NCBI GenBank assembly: GCA_035478835.1
Contig: DATIJH010000009.1
Span: 255,452 to 319,451, forward strand
From: DATASD01 sp035478835
GTDB lineage: Bacteria; Patescibacteriota; Saccharimonadia; Saccharimonadales; UBA4665
Reading direction: 5' to 3'
Length of the DNA: 64,000 nt
Both the position numbers and the translations under genes were made by a program. The first letter of the stretch is position 1. Each line of letters begins with the position of its first letter. The notes under the pieces were generated by a model that worked only from the letters and a program-made list of their open reading frames with translations, was not told where the DNA came from and did no database searches. Below, piece after piece: positions 16,821 to 23,673 of the stretch.

Positions 16821-17683
16821 CACTTCATTATATCTGAAAATTCAGGTGGCAGCGGCGCGGTGAAAGTGCGGCGTTCGCGGTTCGGCAGTGTGATTTCGAG
16901 CTCGCGCGCATGTAAAAATAGTCGGTCGGCGGGCGCGCCGTTATATAATGTGTCGCCGACGATTGGGTGGCCGATGTGTGCTAAATGCACGCGCAGCTGG
17001 TGGGTGCGGCCGGTTTCGGGTTTGAGTTCGAGTAAGCTGTAAGTGGCGTTGCTGCCGATGATTTTGTAATGCGTGACCGCGGATTTGCCATTTGGACCCA
17101 CGCGGAATGTGGCCGGCGCCTTGGGGTTGCGCTCGATGGGCATGTCAATGACGGCCTCGGCCGGATCAAGCGTGCCCCGCACTACGGCGTTGTATGTCTT
17201 TTTGACTTTGCGCTGCGAGAATTGTTTTTGCAAAAAGCTGAGCGCCGCCGATGTTTTGGCGCAGATAATTACACCGCTGGTGGCGCGGTCGAGCCGGTGC
17301 ACAATGCCGGCGCGTTCGCCCATCAAACCGTCTTCGCTGATATGTTTGCGCACAAAAGTCGCCACCGTTGCCTCGGGGTTAAACGCGCCCTTGCTGTGCG
17401 TCAGCACGCCGACCGGCTTGTTGAGGACCAGGCAATCATCGTCCTCGTATAAAATTGGCAGGTCGATGTGCGGGATGACGCTGAGCTGGGCCAGGTCGTA
17501 ATCTACGGTTATGACGTCGCCGGCGCGCACTTTGTAACCCGGTTTAGTCGGTTTACTTTGCACGGTTACTTTGCCCTGCTCGCACAGTTTTTGAATAAAG
17601 GCGCGGCTGAGCTGCGGCATGGCTTCGCCGATCGCTACATCCAAGCGAGTGCCGATGTTGGTTTCATCTGCAATTACTTGCAT
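16820..17683 (-). CDS. RluA-family 23S rRNA/tRNA pseudouridine synthase
   Basis: 287 residues. An N-terminal S4 RNA-binding domain (about 10-60) precedes the catalytic domain with HRLDRATSG, whose Asp132 is the catalytic nucleophile. RluA/RluD-type enzymes isomerise uridine to pseudouridine in 23S rRNA or tRNA. The exact target cannot be read from the sequence; the S4 domain makes the RluC/RluD group more likely. The gene starts two bases from the trpS stop and overlaps holB, so these genes are co-transcribed. Confidence 0.93.
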   Translation of the reverse strand: MQVIADETNIGTRLDVAIGEAMPQLSRAFIQKLCEQGKVTVQSKPTKPGYKVRAGDVITVDYDLAQLSVIPHIDLPILYEDDDCLVLNKPVGVLTHSKGAFNPEATVATFVRKHISEDGLMGERAGIVHRLDRATSGVIICAKTSAALSFLQKQFSQRKVKKTYNAVVRGTLDPAEAVIDMPIERNPKAPATFRVGPNGKSAVTHYKIIGSNATYSLLELKPETGRTHQLRVHLAHIGHPIVGDTLYNGAPADRLFLHARELEITLPNRERRTFTAPLPPEFSDIMK

Positions 17684-17684
17684 G

Positions 17685-18722
17685 TTATGCTTTTGGCCGT
17701 AATCCGACGGCTTGCTGTACGCGCAGTAATGTTTGATTTGCCGTGTCGCACATTATTGCCTCGTCTTTGGTGAGCTTGTCCATGACGGCTTGCATGTCGA
17801 CTTCAGCCAATCGCGCGTGGAAACCAGTCAGAAAACTCGCGACCGCATCGGCCACCGCTGTTTTGAATTCGCCGTAGCTGGTCTTGCCATCCCATTCGGC
17901 CGTGACGTCGCTAAGTGAGCGTTCGCTCAGCAGTGCTAAAATTTGCAGTAAGTTTGCGATGCCAGGCTGGGCTTTGGGGTCGTAATGTATGGCGCCGACG
18001 CTGTCGGTTGCGGCACTCATGATTTTTTTGCGTGCGGCTTCGGGCATGTCGCTCAAGAATATGACGCCCTTGCCGGTTTCGTCGCTCTTGCTCATTTTTT
18101 TGCTGGGATCTTGGAGATCGCGAATGCGTAGGCCCTGCTCTTTGCCGAAGAATTCGTGCTGTTTGGGCACGGGCAACGGCACGGTTAACAGATCACCAAA
18201 CTGGTTGTTCATGCGCAGGGCGATGTCGCGGGTGAACTCAAGGTGCTGCGTTTGGTCGTCGCCTACCGGCACGTAGCTGGCGTTGTACAGCAAGATGTCG
18301 GCGGCCATCAGCACGGGGTAGTTAAACAGGCCGACACTGACGCGGTCGGCATTTAATTTTGCGGACTTATCTTTGAATTGGGTCATGCGGCTCATTTCGC
18401 CAAAGCCGGTAAAGCAATCGAGAATCCAGGTGAGCTCGCTGTGCGCCGGAATATAACTTTGCCGATAAATGTGCACGTCTTTGTTGTCCAGCGGCAAACC
18501 GGCGGCCACGTACACGCGCAGGTTTTCGAGCGTCTGCTCATACAGCTTTCCGTGGTCGATAGGCGTCGTAAAGCTGTGCAGGTCCGGCACAAACACCTGT
18601 ACTTGGTAATCGCCGGCGTGCTGCTGTGCCATGTCGACGAGCGGCAGCAGCGCGCCGAGATAATTGCCGAGCGTCAGGTCGTTGTTCGCCCGCAGGCCGG
18701 TTAAAATTACTGGTTTACTCAT
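17685..18722 (-). CDS. trpS: Tryptophanyl-tRNA synthetase
   Basis: 345 residues, usual for bacterial TrpRS. The HIGH-type motif is TLGN in LTLGNYLGALLPLV, and KMSKSDE is the second class I signature; PVGDDQTQHLEFTRD is the conserved tRNA/adenylate region. It charges tRNA-Trp. The start at 18722 has AGGAG 5 bases upstream; longer in-frame extensions lack this and overlap the upstream gene. It lies 10 bases after the 99-residue protein, behind the attenuator-like leader at 19055-19178. Confidence 0.96.
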   Translation of the reverse strand: MSKPVILTGLRANNDLTLGNYLGALLPLVDMAQQHAGDYQVQVFVPDLHSFTTPIDHGKLYEQTLENLRVYVAAGLPLDNKDVHIYRQSYIPAHSELTWILDCFTGFGEMSRMTQFKDKSAKLNADRVSVGLFNYPVLMAADILLYNASYVPVGDDQTQHLEFTRDIALRMNNQFGDLLTVPLPVPKQHEFFGKEQGLRIRDLQDPSKKMSKSDETGKGVIFLSDMPEAARKKIMSAATDSVGAIHYDPKAQPGIANLLQILALLSERSLSDVTAEWDGKTSYGEFKTAVADAVASFLTGFHARLAEVDMQAVMDKLTKDEAIMCDTANQTLLRVQQAVGLRPKA

Positions 18723-18732
18723 ATTGCTCCTA

Positions 18733-19032
18733 TTATAGCTCAGATTCCGGAAAATCAGTGGATTCTGTTCCACTGTTCTCTTCTTGCCAGTCGCGATATC
18801 GCTTGATGCTACGTTGTAAGAGGCCATATACACCAAACGTAGTGGTCATAGGCTTACCTTGTTCATCCTTTACAGGCGGTACAAGGTGGCTTACTGAAAC
18901 GCAGTCTCCGAGCAAACGGGCTCTGTAATGGCCTGCTGCAGTGGGGTCTGAGTCTATATGTGGGGGCGGTAGAAGGTATGGGGCGGGTTCGCCGCCTTCC
19001 CGTAAAAATCGCTCGACATCTTCTGGTGCCAT
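18733..19032 (-). CDS. Hypothetical protein preceding trpS
   Basis: 99 residues from ATG 19032, which has AAGGAG upstream; an in-frame extension to 19119 would cross the leader terminator and is rejected. The product is acidic, with a Pro-rich N-terminal part (PYLLPPPHIDSDP) and a C-terminal RSIKRYRDWQEE helix. No family is recognised. It stands between the attenuator-like leader and trpS, so its expression should follow that of trpS. Confidence 0.65.
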   Translation of the reverse strand: MAPEDVERFLREGGEPAPYLLPPPHIDSDPTAAGHYRARLLGDCVSVSHLVPPVKDEQGKPMTTTFGVYGLLQRSIKRYRDWQEENSGTESTDFPESEL

Positions 19033-19054
19033 AGGAGTGCTCCTTTTGTTACAT

Positions 19055-19077
19055 AAAAAATCCGCCGGGTGTGGCGG
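19055..19077 (-). terminator. Leader terminator ahead of the trpS gene group
   Basis: On the minus strand: stem CCGCC/GGCGG (19077-19073 and 19066-19062) with a 6-base loop, followed directly by ATTTTTT. It lies 22 bases upstream of the 99-residue gene. Its 5' arm can instead pair with 19128-19121. Confidence 0.7.
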
Positions 19078-19178
19078 TCTATTCAATAAGTTCAGTCTGT
19101 TTATGAGCACACAGAACAAGCCGCCACATTAGTGCCGGTAAACCAATAAAACGTAACCGCTTGCGCCGTTTTCATTAC
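19055..19178 (-). ncRNA. Candidate attenuator/riboswitch leader of trpS
   Basis: The transcript from the promoter at 19185-19213 would carry about 120 bases before an intrinsic terminator. Within it, TGTGGCGG (19128-19121) is exactly complementary to CCGCCACA (19077-19070), which includes the 5' arm of the terminator; the two pairings exclude each other. A short ORF with ATG then TGG begins inside the first arm and stops one base before the terminator. The layout fits transcription attenuation; no known riboswitch class is recognised. Confidence 0.5.
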
Positions 19179-19184
19179 TTTTTA

Positions 19185-19213
19185 ATTATAAATGAAGGCA
19201 AACCATGGCACAA
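19185..19213 (-). promoter_or_regulatory. Promoter of the trpS leader and gene group
   Basis: On the minus strand: -35 TTGTGC (19213-19208), 17-base spacer, perfect -10 TATAAT (19190-19185). The -35 and most of the spacer lie inside one arm of the 24-bp inverted repeat, so a protein bound there would control access. Confidence 0.75.
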
Positions 19214-19321
19214 CCCTTTCTGGAACCTGTGTTTGCGAAGATTTAGAGAATGGACCAAATCCACGTTCGATTAAAGTCCCTGCAAGCTCATGTTCTCGAA
19301 AGGGTTGTGCCATGGTTTGCC
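19197..19321. repeat. 24-bp perfect inverted repeat
   Basis: Arm 19197-19220 (starting GGCAAACCATGG) is the exact reverse complement of 19298-19321, with a 77-base spacer. One arm covers the trpS-leader promoter. It could be a paired operator, a small mobile-element remnant, or a long RNA stem. Confidence 0.9.
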
Positions 19322-19343
19322 AATCTATCTTTCTTTAAAAAGT

Positions 19344-19374
19344 AAAAGAGCCGCTCGAGGTGAGTGGCTCTTTT
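19344..19374 (-). terminator. Terminator of the infA-rpsI operon
   Basis: On the minus strand: AAAAGAGCC-x-CTC pairs with GAG-x-GGCTCTTTT (13-bp arms with one mismatch, 5-base loop), ending in T-rich sequence. It begins 17 bases after the rpsI stop. Confidence 0.85.
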
Positions 19375-19390
19375 GATGGGTTCCCGGCAA

Positions 19391-19789
19391 TTAACGCTTG
19401 GTGAACTGGCGTTGTTTGCGAGCGCCTTTGAGGCCGAATTTCTTACGTTCTTTGGTGCGAACATCGCGACCAAGCAGGTCGGCGCGCTTCAAAGTTGGCT
19501 TAAATTCTTCGTTGAGTTGCGTCAGGGCTTTGGCGATACCAAGGCGAATCGCGTCGACTTGGCCGGCGTGACCGCCGCCGTCAACACGGACCGTGATGTC
19601 GTACTTGTTTTCCTGTTGCAGCGCAGCGAACGGCTTCTCGAGGTCGTGCAGCAAGTTTTTGCTTTCAGCAAAATACTCAGCAGCAGGCTTGCCGTTGATC
19701 ACGATCGTGCCTTTGCCACCGCTCAAGCGGACGCGGGCAGTCGCGGCCTTGCGGCGACCCAGTGCGTAAAAGTAGCTTTGTGCAGCCAT
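19391..19789 (-). CDS. rpsI: 30S ribosomal protein uS9
   Basis: 132 residues with YFYALGRRKAATARVRL at the start and GLKGARKQRQFTKR at the C-terminus, the basic tail that reaches the P-site tRNA. GGHAGQVDAIRLGIAKAL is the conserved core. The start overlaps the rplM stop (TAATG), and rplM-rpsI is a conserved pair. It is the last gene of the operon that begins with infA, followed by a terminator. Confidence 0.97.
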   Translation of the reverse strand: MAAQSYFYALGRRKAATARVRLSGGKGTIVINGKPAAEYFAESKNLLHDLEKPFAALQQENKYDITVRVDGGGHAGQVDAIRLGIAKALTQLNEEFKPTLKRADLLGRDVRTKERKKFGLKGARKQRQFTKR

Positions 19790-20232
19790 TATTTCTTGCC
19801 TCCTTTAAGTGAGATGGCTTCGGGCTTTTGAGCCTCGTGCTTGTGCTCGGCGTCGGCGTAAATTTTGAGGCGAGCAAGGCGCTCGTCGCGCAATTTGTTA
19901 ACCGGCAGCATGCCGCGAACGGCGTGGAACAAAGCGTGGGTCGGGTCCTTTTCCATCTTTTCGGTCAGGGTTGCTTCTTTGAGGCCGCCCGGGAAGTGGC
20001 TGTGGTGGTAGTACATTTTGTCGCCCATCTTTTTGCCGGTCACTTGCGTGTTTTGGGCGTTGATGACGATAACGTAGTCGCCGCAGTCAATGTGCTGGGT
20101 GAACATCGGTTTTTCTTTACCGGTCAAAAGCGTAGCAACTTTGGTAGCGACGCGGCCAAGCGGTGCTTCGCTGGCGTCGATAACGTACCATTTGCGGGTA
20201 ACTTCAGACGGTTTGGCGCTATAAGTCTTCAT
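19789..20232 (-). CDS. rplM: 50S ribosomal protein uL13
   Basis: 147 residues. The conserved start is RKWYVIDASEAPLGRVAT, followed by GDYVIVINA and MYYHHSHFPGGLKE, then VRGMLPVNKLRD. It is an early-assembly 50S protein bound to 23S rRNA. It is coupled to rplQ upstream and rpsI downstream through TAATG junctions. In many bacteria rplM-rpsI is separate from the alpha operon; here they are joined. Confidence 0.97.
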   Translation of the reverse strand: MKTYSAKPSEVTRKWYVIDASEAPLGRVATKVATLLTGKEKPMFTQHIDCGDYVIVINAQNTQVTGKKMGDKMYYHHSHFPGGLKEATLTEKMEKDPTHALFHAVRGMLPVNKLRDERLARLKIYADAEHKHEAQKPEAISLKGGKK

Positions 20233-20708
20233 TACTTGGTCTCCTTGTCTGCTTTAGCAGGCGCAGCTTTTTTGACTGCAGGAGTTTTGACGGCCGTCTT
20301 GGCTGGCTTTGCAGCTTTGCTGGCGTCTTTTGCAACCGGCGCTTCCTTGAGATCGTCAACGAAGCTTACCTTTGCCATCTGGGCGTTGTCGCCGCGGCGC
20401 AGGCGCGTTTTGGTGATGCGCACGTGACCGCTGTTGCGGGTCTGCATTTTTGGCGCCATATCGTCGACCAGCTTGTGCGCGCTTTCCAGCGTTTGCAGTT
20501 TGCTGATGACTTGGCGGCGGTTGTGCAGGTCGCCTTTTTTAGCTTTAGTGATTAATTTTTCTACGTAAGGCACCACTTCTTTGGCCTTTGGAAGGGTGGT
20601 TTCGATCGACTCATATTTAATGAGCGAGTCGGCGAGACCCTTCACAAGCGCTTCACGTTGGTCGCGCTCGCGGTGCAGTTTTCGGCCTTTGTATCCGTGA
20701 CGATGCAT
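20232..20708 (-). CDS. rplQ: 50S ribosomal protein bL17
   Basis: 158 residues. MHRHGYKGRKLHRERDQREA is the L17 start, and the conserved NSGHVRITKTRLRRGDNA lies near residue 110. The last ~40 residues are a Lys/Ala/Pro-rich tail not found in E. coli L17, similar in style to tails on uL23, uL22 and uS5 in this genome. It binds near the exit tunnel. It follows rpoA by 1 base, as in the standard alpha operon. Confidence 0.96.
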   Translation of the reverse strand: MHRHGYKGRKLHRERDQREALVKGLADSLIKYESIETTLPKAKEVVPYVEKLITKAKKGDLHNRRQVISKLQTLESAHKLVDDMAPKMQTRNSGHVRITKTRLRRGDNAQMAKVSFVDDLKEAPVAKDASKAAKPAKTAVKTPAVKKAAPAKADKETK

Positions 20709-20709
20709 T

Positions 20710-21660
20710 TTACAGCTCCAACTCTGCGAGTTTTTCCTTCACTTCGTCAAGGGCTTTGCTGCCGAAGCCTTTGAGGTCGCGCAGTTCGGCGTCGCTCAAA
20801 GAAAACAGGTCCTTGATGGTGTGAATGTCGTTGTTAATGAGCGCATTGGTGGTGCGGGCAGACAGGTTGAGGTCTTCGATTGAAGTGTCGAGGGCCGTTG
20901 GCTCGTCTGTAGTTTGCGCAACGTGGTCGTCGGCAGTTTGCGCAGGGACGCCAAGCGGCTGAGCGGCTTCGACGCGGGTTTTACCTGCCAATGCGGTGTA
21001 CTGGTTTACTAAAATTGCGGCGGCTTCTTCGAAAGCGTCGCGCGGGCTAATGGTGTCGTCGGTGTCGACGGTGATCAGCAGTTTGTCGAGGTCGGTCATC
21101 TGGCCGACGCGGGTGTTTTCGACTTTGTAGCGCACGCGCAGCACTGGGCTGAAGATGGCGTCAAGCGCAACTTGGTCGCTTGCTTTTTTGGCGGCGCTTT
21201 CGTCGATGGTGCGGTAACCGCGGCCGGTCTCGACAACCAAATCCATAGTGAATTTAGCTTTGTCGTCGTCAAGCGTTGCGATCACGTGCTCGGGGTTGAC
21301 TACCTCAACATCGCTGTTAACAGTGATGTCTTTGGCGGTTACGACGCCCTTGCCGCTCTTGGTGATGCGCAGCGTTTGCGGCTCTTCGCTAAAGACGCGG
21401 AAGCGGATGCCCTTGAGGTTCAGCATGATGTCGACGACATCTTCTTTAACGCCGGCAACCGTAGTAAACTCGTGCGTTGCGCCCTCAATCTTGAAGCTGG
21501 TGATGGCGGCACCGGAAATGCTCGAAAGCAAAACCCGGCGGAGCGAGTTACCAAGCGTCATGCCGTAACCGCTGTGCAATGGCTCAATCACAAAGGTGGC
21601 GCTTGTTGCACTGTGGTCGTCAACTTTGACGATGCCTGGCGTGTGAATCATTTTTGACAT
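20710..21660 (-). CDS. rpoA: RNA polymerase alpha subunit
   Basis: 316 residues. The N-terminal domain has GYGMTLGNSLRRVLLSSISG, which drives dimerisation and contacts with beta and beta'. The C-terminal domain ends with two helix-hairpin-helix parts including LKGFGSKALDEVKEKL, used for UP-element DNA and activator contact. The 265-determinant region (LSARTTNALI) is present, so activation through alpha-CTD should be possible. The position between rpsD and rplQ is standard. Confidence 0.98.
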   Translation of the reverse strand: MSKMIHTPGIVKVDDHSATSATFVIEPLHSGYGMTLGNSLRRVLLSSISGAAITSFKIEGATHEFTTVAGVKEDVVDIMLNLKGIRFRVFSEEPQTLRITKSGKGVVTAKDITVNSDVEVVNPEHVIATLDDDKAKFTMDLVVETGRGYRTIDESAAKKASDQVALDAIFSPVLRVRYKVENTRVGQMTDLDKLLITVDTDDTISPRDAFEEAAAILVNQYTALAGKTRVEAAQPLGVPAQTADDHVAQTTDEPTALDTSIEDLNLSARTTNALINNDIHTIKDLFSLSDAELRDLKGFGSKALDEVKEKLAELEL

Positions 21661-21677
21661 ATCTAACTCGTCCTCCC

Positions 21678-22295
21678 TTAGCGTGAGTAGTATTCCACGA
21701 TTAATTGCTCGTTGATGTCGGGCTCGGCGTCATCGCGGGACGGTGCGCCGGTAACTTCGAATTCAACTTTTTTGCGATTGACTTTTAACCAGCCCGGTGT
21801 CGCGGAAGGCGCTGGGCTAACATCGTCGATCTTCTTGAAATATTCGGTCTGTTTGCTGTGGTCGCGGATGGTCAGGGTGTCGCCGGCGCGGAGGCGGATT
21901 GACGGAACGTCAACACGGCGGCCGTTCAGCAGGAAGTGACCGTGGGTAACGAGCTGACGGGCGGCACGGCGGCTGGGAGCGAACCCGGCGCGGTACACGG
22001 CGTTGTCAGCGCGTTGCTCAAGCAATTGCAGCAAGATGGCGCCAGATTGGCCTTGCTTGCGGCTAGCTTCCTTCATCAGGTTGCTAAATTGCTTTTCGAG
22101 CAAGCCATACAAGCGCTTGACCTTCTGCTTTTCGCGAAGCTGCAGCGAATATTGGCTTGGCTTGTTTGGGCGGCGGCCATTTGTGTGCTGGCCCGGTGTC
22201 GCAGTGCGCTTAACAAGTGCTTTGTGGGCCTTAGGGTGCAGCGCGTAGCCTTCCCGGCGGCTCATTTTTACGATGGAGTGAGTGTCTCTTGCCAT
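21678..22295 (-). CDS. rpsD: 30S ribosomal protein uS4
   Basis: 205 residues. The S4 RNA-binding domain is seen at ~95-155 (QRADNAVYRAGFAPSRRAAR and LLNGRRVDVPSIRL). The N-terminal part lacks the zinc cysteines found in some S4 proteins. It nucleates 30S assembly and in other bacteria represses its own operon. It lies between rpsK and rpoA. Confidence 0.97.
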   Translation of the reverse strand: MARDTHSIVKMSRREGYALHPKAHKALVKRTATPGQHTNGRRPNKPSQYSLQLREKQKVKRLYGLLEKQFSNLMKEASRKQGQSGAILLQLLEQRADNAVYRAGFAPSRRAARQLVTHGHFLLNGRRVDVPSIRLRAGDTLTIRDHSKQTEYFKKIDDVSPAPSATPGWLKVNRKKVEFEVTGAPSRDDAEPDINEQLIVEYYSR

Positions 22296-22315
22296 GTTAT
22301 ATTATCCTCTCACCC

Positions 22316-22705
22316 TTAAATGCGACGTGCTTTCTTAGGGCGAACACCACCATGTGGCATGCCAGTCACGTCAACGATTTTTTCAACCTGAATGTCCAAA
22401 CCGCTGAGGGCGCGTACGGCTGCATCGCGGCCGAGGCCAACGCCACGGATGAACACATCTGCTTTGCTGAAACCGTGCAATTGCTTAGCGGCTTGACCGG
22501 CTTTCTCGGCAGCAATCTGGGCGGCGTAAGCCGTGCCCTTTTTGGAACCACGGAAGCCGCAACCACCGGCGCTCGCAGCGCTCAAAGCGCCGCCTTGCAG
22601 GTCGGTAAAGGTGATAATCGTGTTGTTAAAAGTTGCTAAAATGTGTACTTGACCAGCGGCAACAGTCCGCTTGGCTTTTTTCTTCTTTACAGTTGTATCT
22701 GCCAT
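22316..22705 (-). CDS. rpsK: 30S ribosomal protein uS11
   Basis: 129 residues. The N-terminus is Lys-rich (VKKKKAKRTV); the core is GQVHILATFNNTIITFTD and the C-terminus DVTGMPHGGVRPKKARRI, strongly conserved in S11. It forms part of the 30S platform near the mRNA exit. It lies between rpsM and rpsD in the standard alpha-operon order. Confidence 0.97.
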   Translation of the reverse strand: MADTTVKKKKAKRTVAAGQVHILATFNNTIITFTDLQGGALSAASAGGCGFRGSKKGTAYAAQIAAEKAGQAAKQLHGFSKADVFIRGVGLGRDAAVRALSGLDIQVEKIVDVTGMPHGGVRPKKARRI

Positions 22706-22722
22706 ATCTCTAGATCCTCATC

Positions 22723-23109
22723 CTAAGTCTTCGAAGCTACTTTTTTAGCGGTGCCACCAACAGTCGTCTTCTTGCCACGGCGTGTGCGGGCGTTGGTCTT
22801 GGTGCGTTGGCCACGTGAAGGCAGGTTTGCCTTGTGGCGCATGCCGCGGTATGAGTTGATATCTTTGAGGCGCTTGATGTTGCCGGCTACGATGCGTTGC
22901 AGCTCACCTTCAACGGTGTAATCGGCGTTAATGATATCTTGGATGCGGCTGATCTCGGTGTCGGTCAAGTCTTTGACACGAACCGTTGGCTCAACTTTTG
23001 CTGCAACCAAAATAGCGGCACTGGTTTTTGGGCCGATGCCGTACACATACGTCAATGCGACGTGGATTTGCTTTTCAGTAGGGATGGTAACACCCGAAAT
23101 TCGAGCCAT
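22723..23109 (-). CDS. rpsM: 30S ribosomal protein uS13
   Basis: 128 residues. MARISGVTIPTEKQIHVALT opens the protein; the helix-two-turn-helix YVYGIGPKTSAAIL and SYRGMRHKANLPSRGQRTKTNARTRRGKK tail are typical. The C-terminal tail reaches the P-site tRNA. It starts 2 bases after the rpmJ stop. Confidence 0.97.
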   Translation of the reverse strand: MARISGVTIPTEKQIHVALTYVYGIGPKTSAAILVAAKVEPTVRVKDLTDTEISRIQDIINADYTVEGELQRIVAGNIKRLKDINSYRGMRHKANLPSRGQRTKTNARTRRGKKTTVGGTAKKVASKT

Positions 23110-23111
23110 AC

Positions 23112-23225
23112 TTAACCCTGCCTCTGCTTATGCTTTGGTTTTTTGCAGATGATGCGGCGCCGGCCATTGCGAATCACGCGTTGACACTTGTCACACATCG
23201 GCTTGATGCTTGCACGTACTTTCAT
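23112..23225 (-). CDS. rpmJ: 50S ribosomal protein bL36
   Basis: 37 residues, too short for most ORF filters but unmistakable: MKVRASIKPMCDKCQRVIRN then IICKKPKHKQ. The zinc ligands Cys-x2-Cys, Cys and His are all retained, in contrast to bL33 and uS14 of this genome. It lies between infA and rpsM, its usual place. Confidence 0.96.
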   Translation of the reverse strand: MKVRASIKPMCDKCQRVIRNGRRRIICKKPKHKQRQG

Positions 23226-23270
23226 ACGGATCGTACTCCCTTTCTATTAGTGCACGACACACTGCTTATT

Positions 23271-23492
23271 TTATGATTTGCGATAGGTGATTCTGCCCTT
23301 CGTAAGATCGTAGGGTGTCAACTCAACCGTCACGCTGTCGCCTGGCACGATGCGAATATAGTGTTTACGCATTTTACCGGCAACGTGAGCTATTATTTGA
23401 TGGCCGTTTTCGAGCTCTACCTTGAATTGAGTCCCCGGAAGGGTCTCAATTATTGTCCCAGTTAACTCGATAACTTGCTTGTTATTAGCCAT
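23271..23492 (-). CDS. infA: Translation initiation factor IF-1
   Basis: 73 residues. The OB-fold protein reads LTGTIIETLPGTQFKVELEN and GKMRKHYIRIVPGDSVTVEL, the typical IF-1 sequence. It occupies the A site during initiation. It is the first gene of the alpha operon, with a good promoter about 20 bases upstream and no clear Shine-Dalgarno site. adk and map, which often lie between secY and infA, are absent. Confidence 0.97.
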   Translation of the reverse strand: MANNKQVIELTGTIIETLPGTQFKVELENGHQIIAHVAGKMRKHYIRIVPGDSVTVELTPYDLTKGRITYRKS

Positions 23493-23509
23493 AAATATAA
23501 CAAGATTAG

Positions 23510-23538
23510 ATTATAGCAGTGTTTAGTGGGGATTACAA
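23510..23538 (-). promoter_or_regulatory. infA operon promoter
   Basis: On the minus strand: -35 TTGTAA (23538-23533), 17-base spacer, perfect -10 TATAAT (23515-23510). The expected +1 is about 11 bases before the infA ATG, so the leader is very short. Confidence 0.85.
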
Positions 23539-23573
23539 CACTTTTTGCCAGTTCCGTAGGCTTTACCAGTGCG

Positions 23574-23661
23574 GCCAGGCCGACATACTATACCCCGTGC
23601 TCAAACACTGCGGATAGAATACCGCAAACTGCGCGCGGTGGCATAGTATGCTCGGCCTGGC
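23574..23661. repeat. Long imperfect inverted repeat between secY and infA
   Basis: 23574-23594 and 23637-23661 are complementary over about 21 bp with two small bulges (core CATACTAT / ATAGTATG and GGCCGA / TCGGCC). A smaller GCGG...CCGC hairpin lies inside. No T-run follows on either strand, so it is not an obvious terminator. Confidence 0.75.
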
Positions 23662-23673
23662 GAGCCCGTGGTT

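Larger units (their letters stand above)
19033..19390. other. 358-base gap between rpsI and the trpS gene group
   Basis: There is no convincing protein gene here. The gap holds, in minus-strand order, the rpsI terminator, one arm of a 24-bp inverted repeat, a 77-base spacer, the second arm with a promoter over it, the leader RNA and its terminator. A 43-codon ORF (19313 to 19182, minus) spans both repeat arms but has no ribosome-binding site. Confidence 0.7.

Noticed and set aside
19078..19131. Classical trp leader peptide attenuation from the ATG-TGG mini-ORF
   Set aside because: There is one Trp codon only, no ribosome-binding site, and stalling there would mask the antiterminator arm, giving the opposite response to that expected.
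19182..19313. A 43-codon minus-strand ORF across the 24-bp inverted repeat
   Set aside because: No ribosome-binding site, and its ends coincide with the repeat arms and promoter; kept only as a remark.
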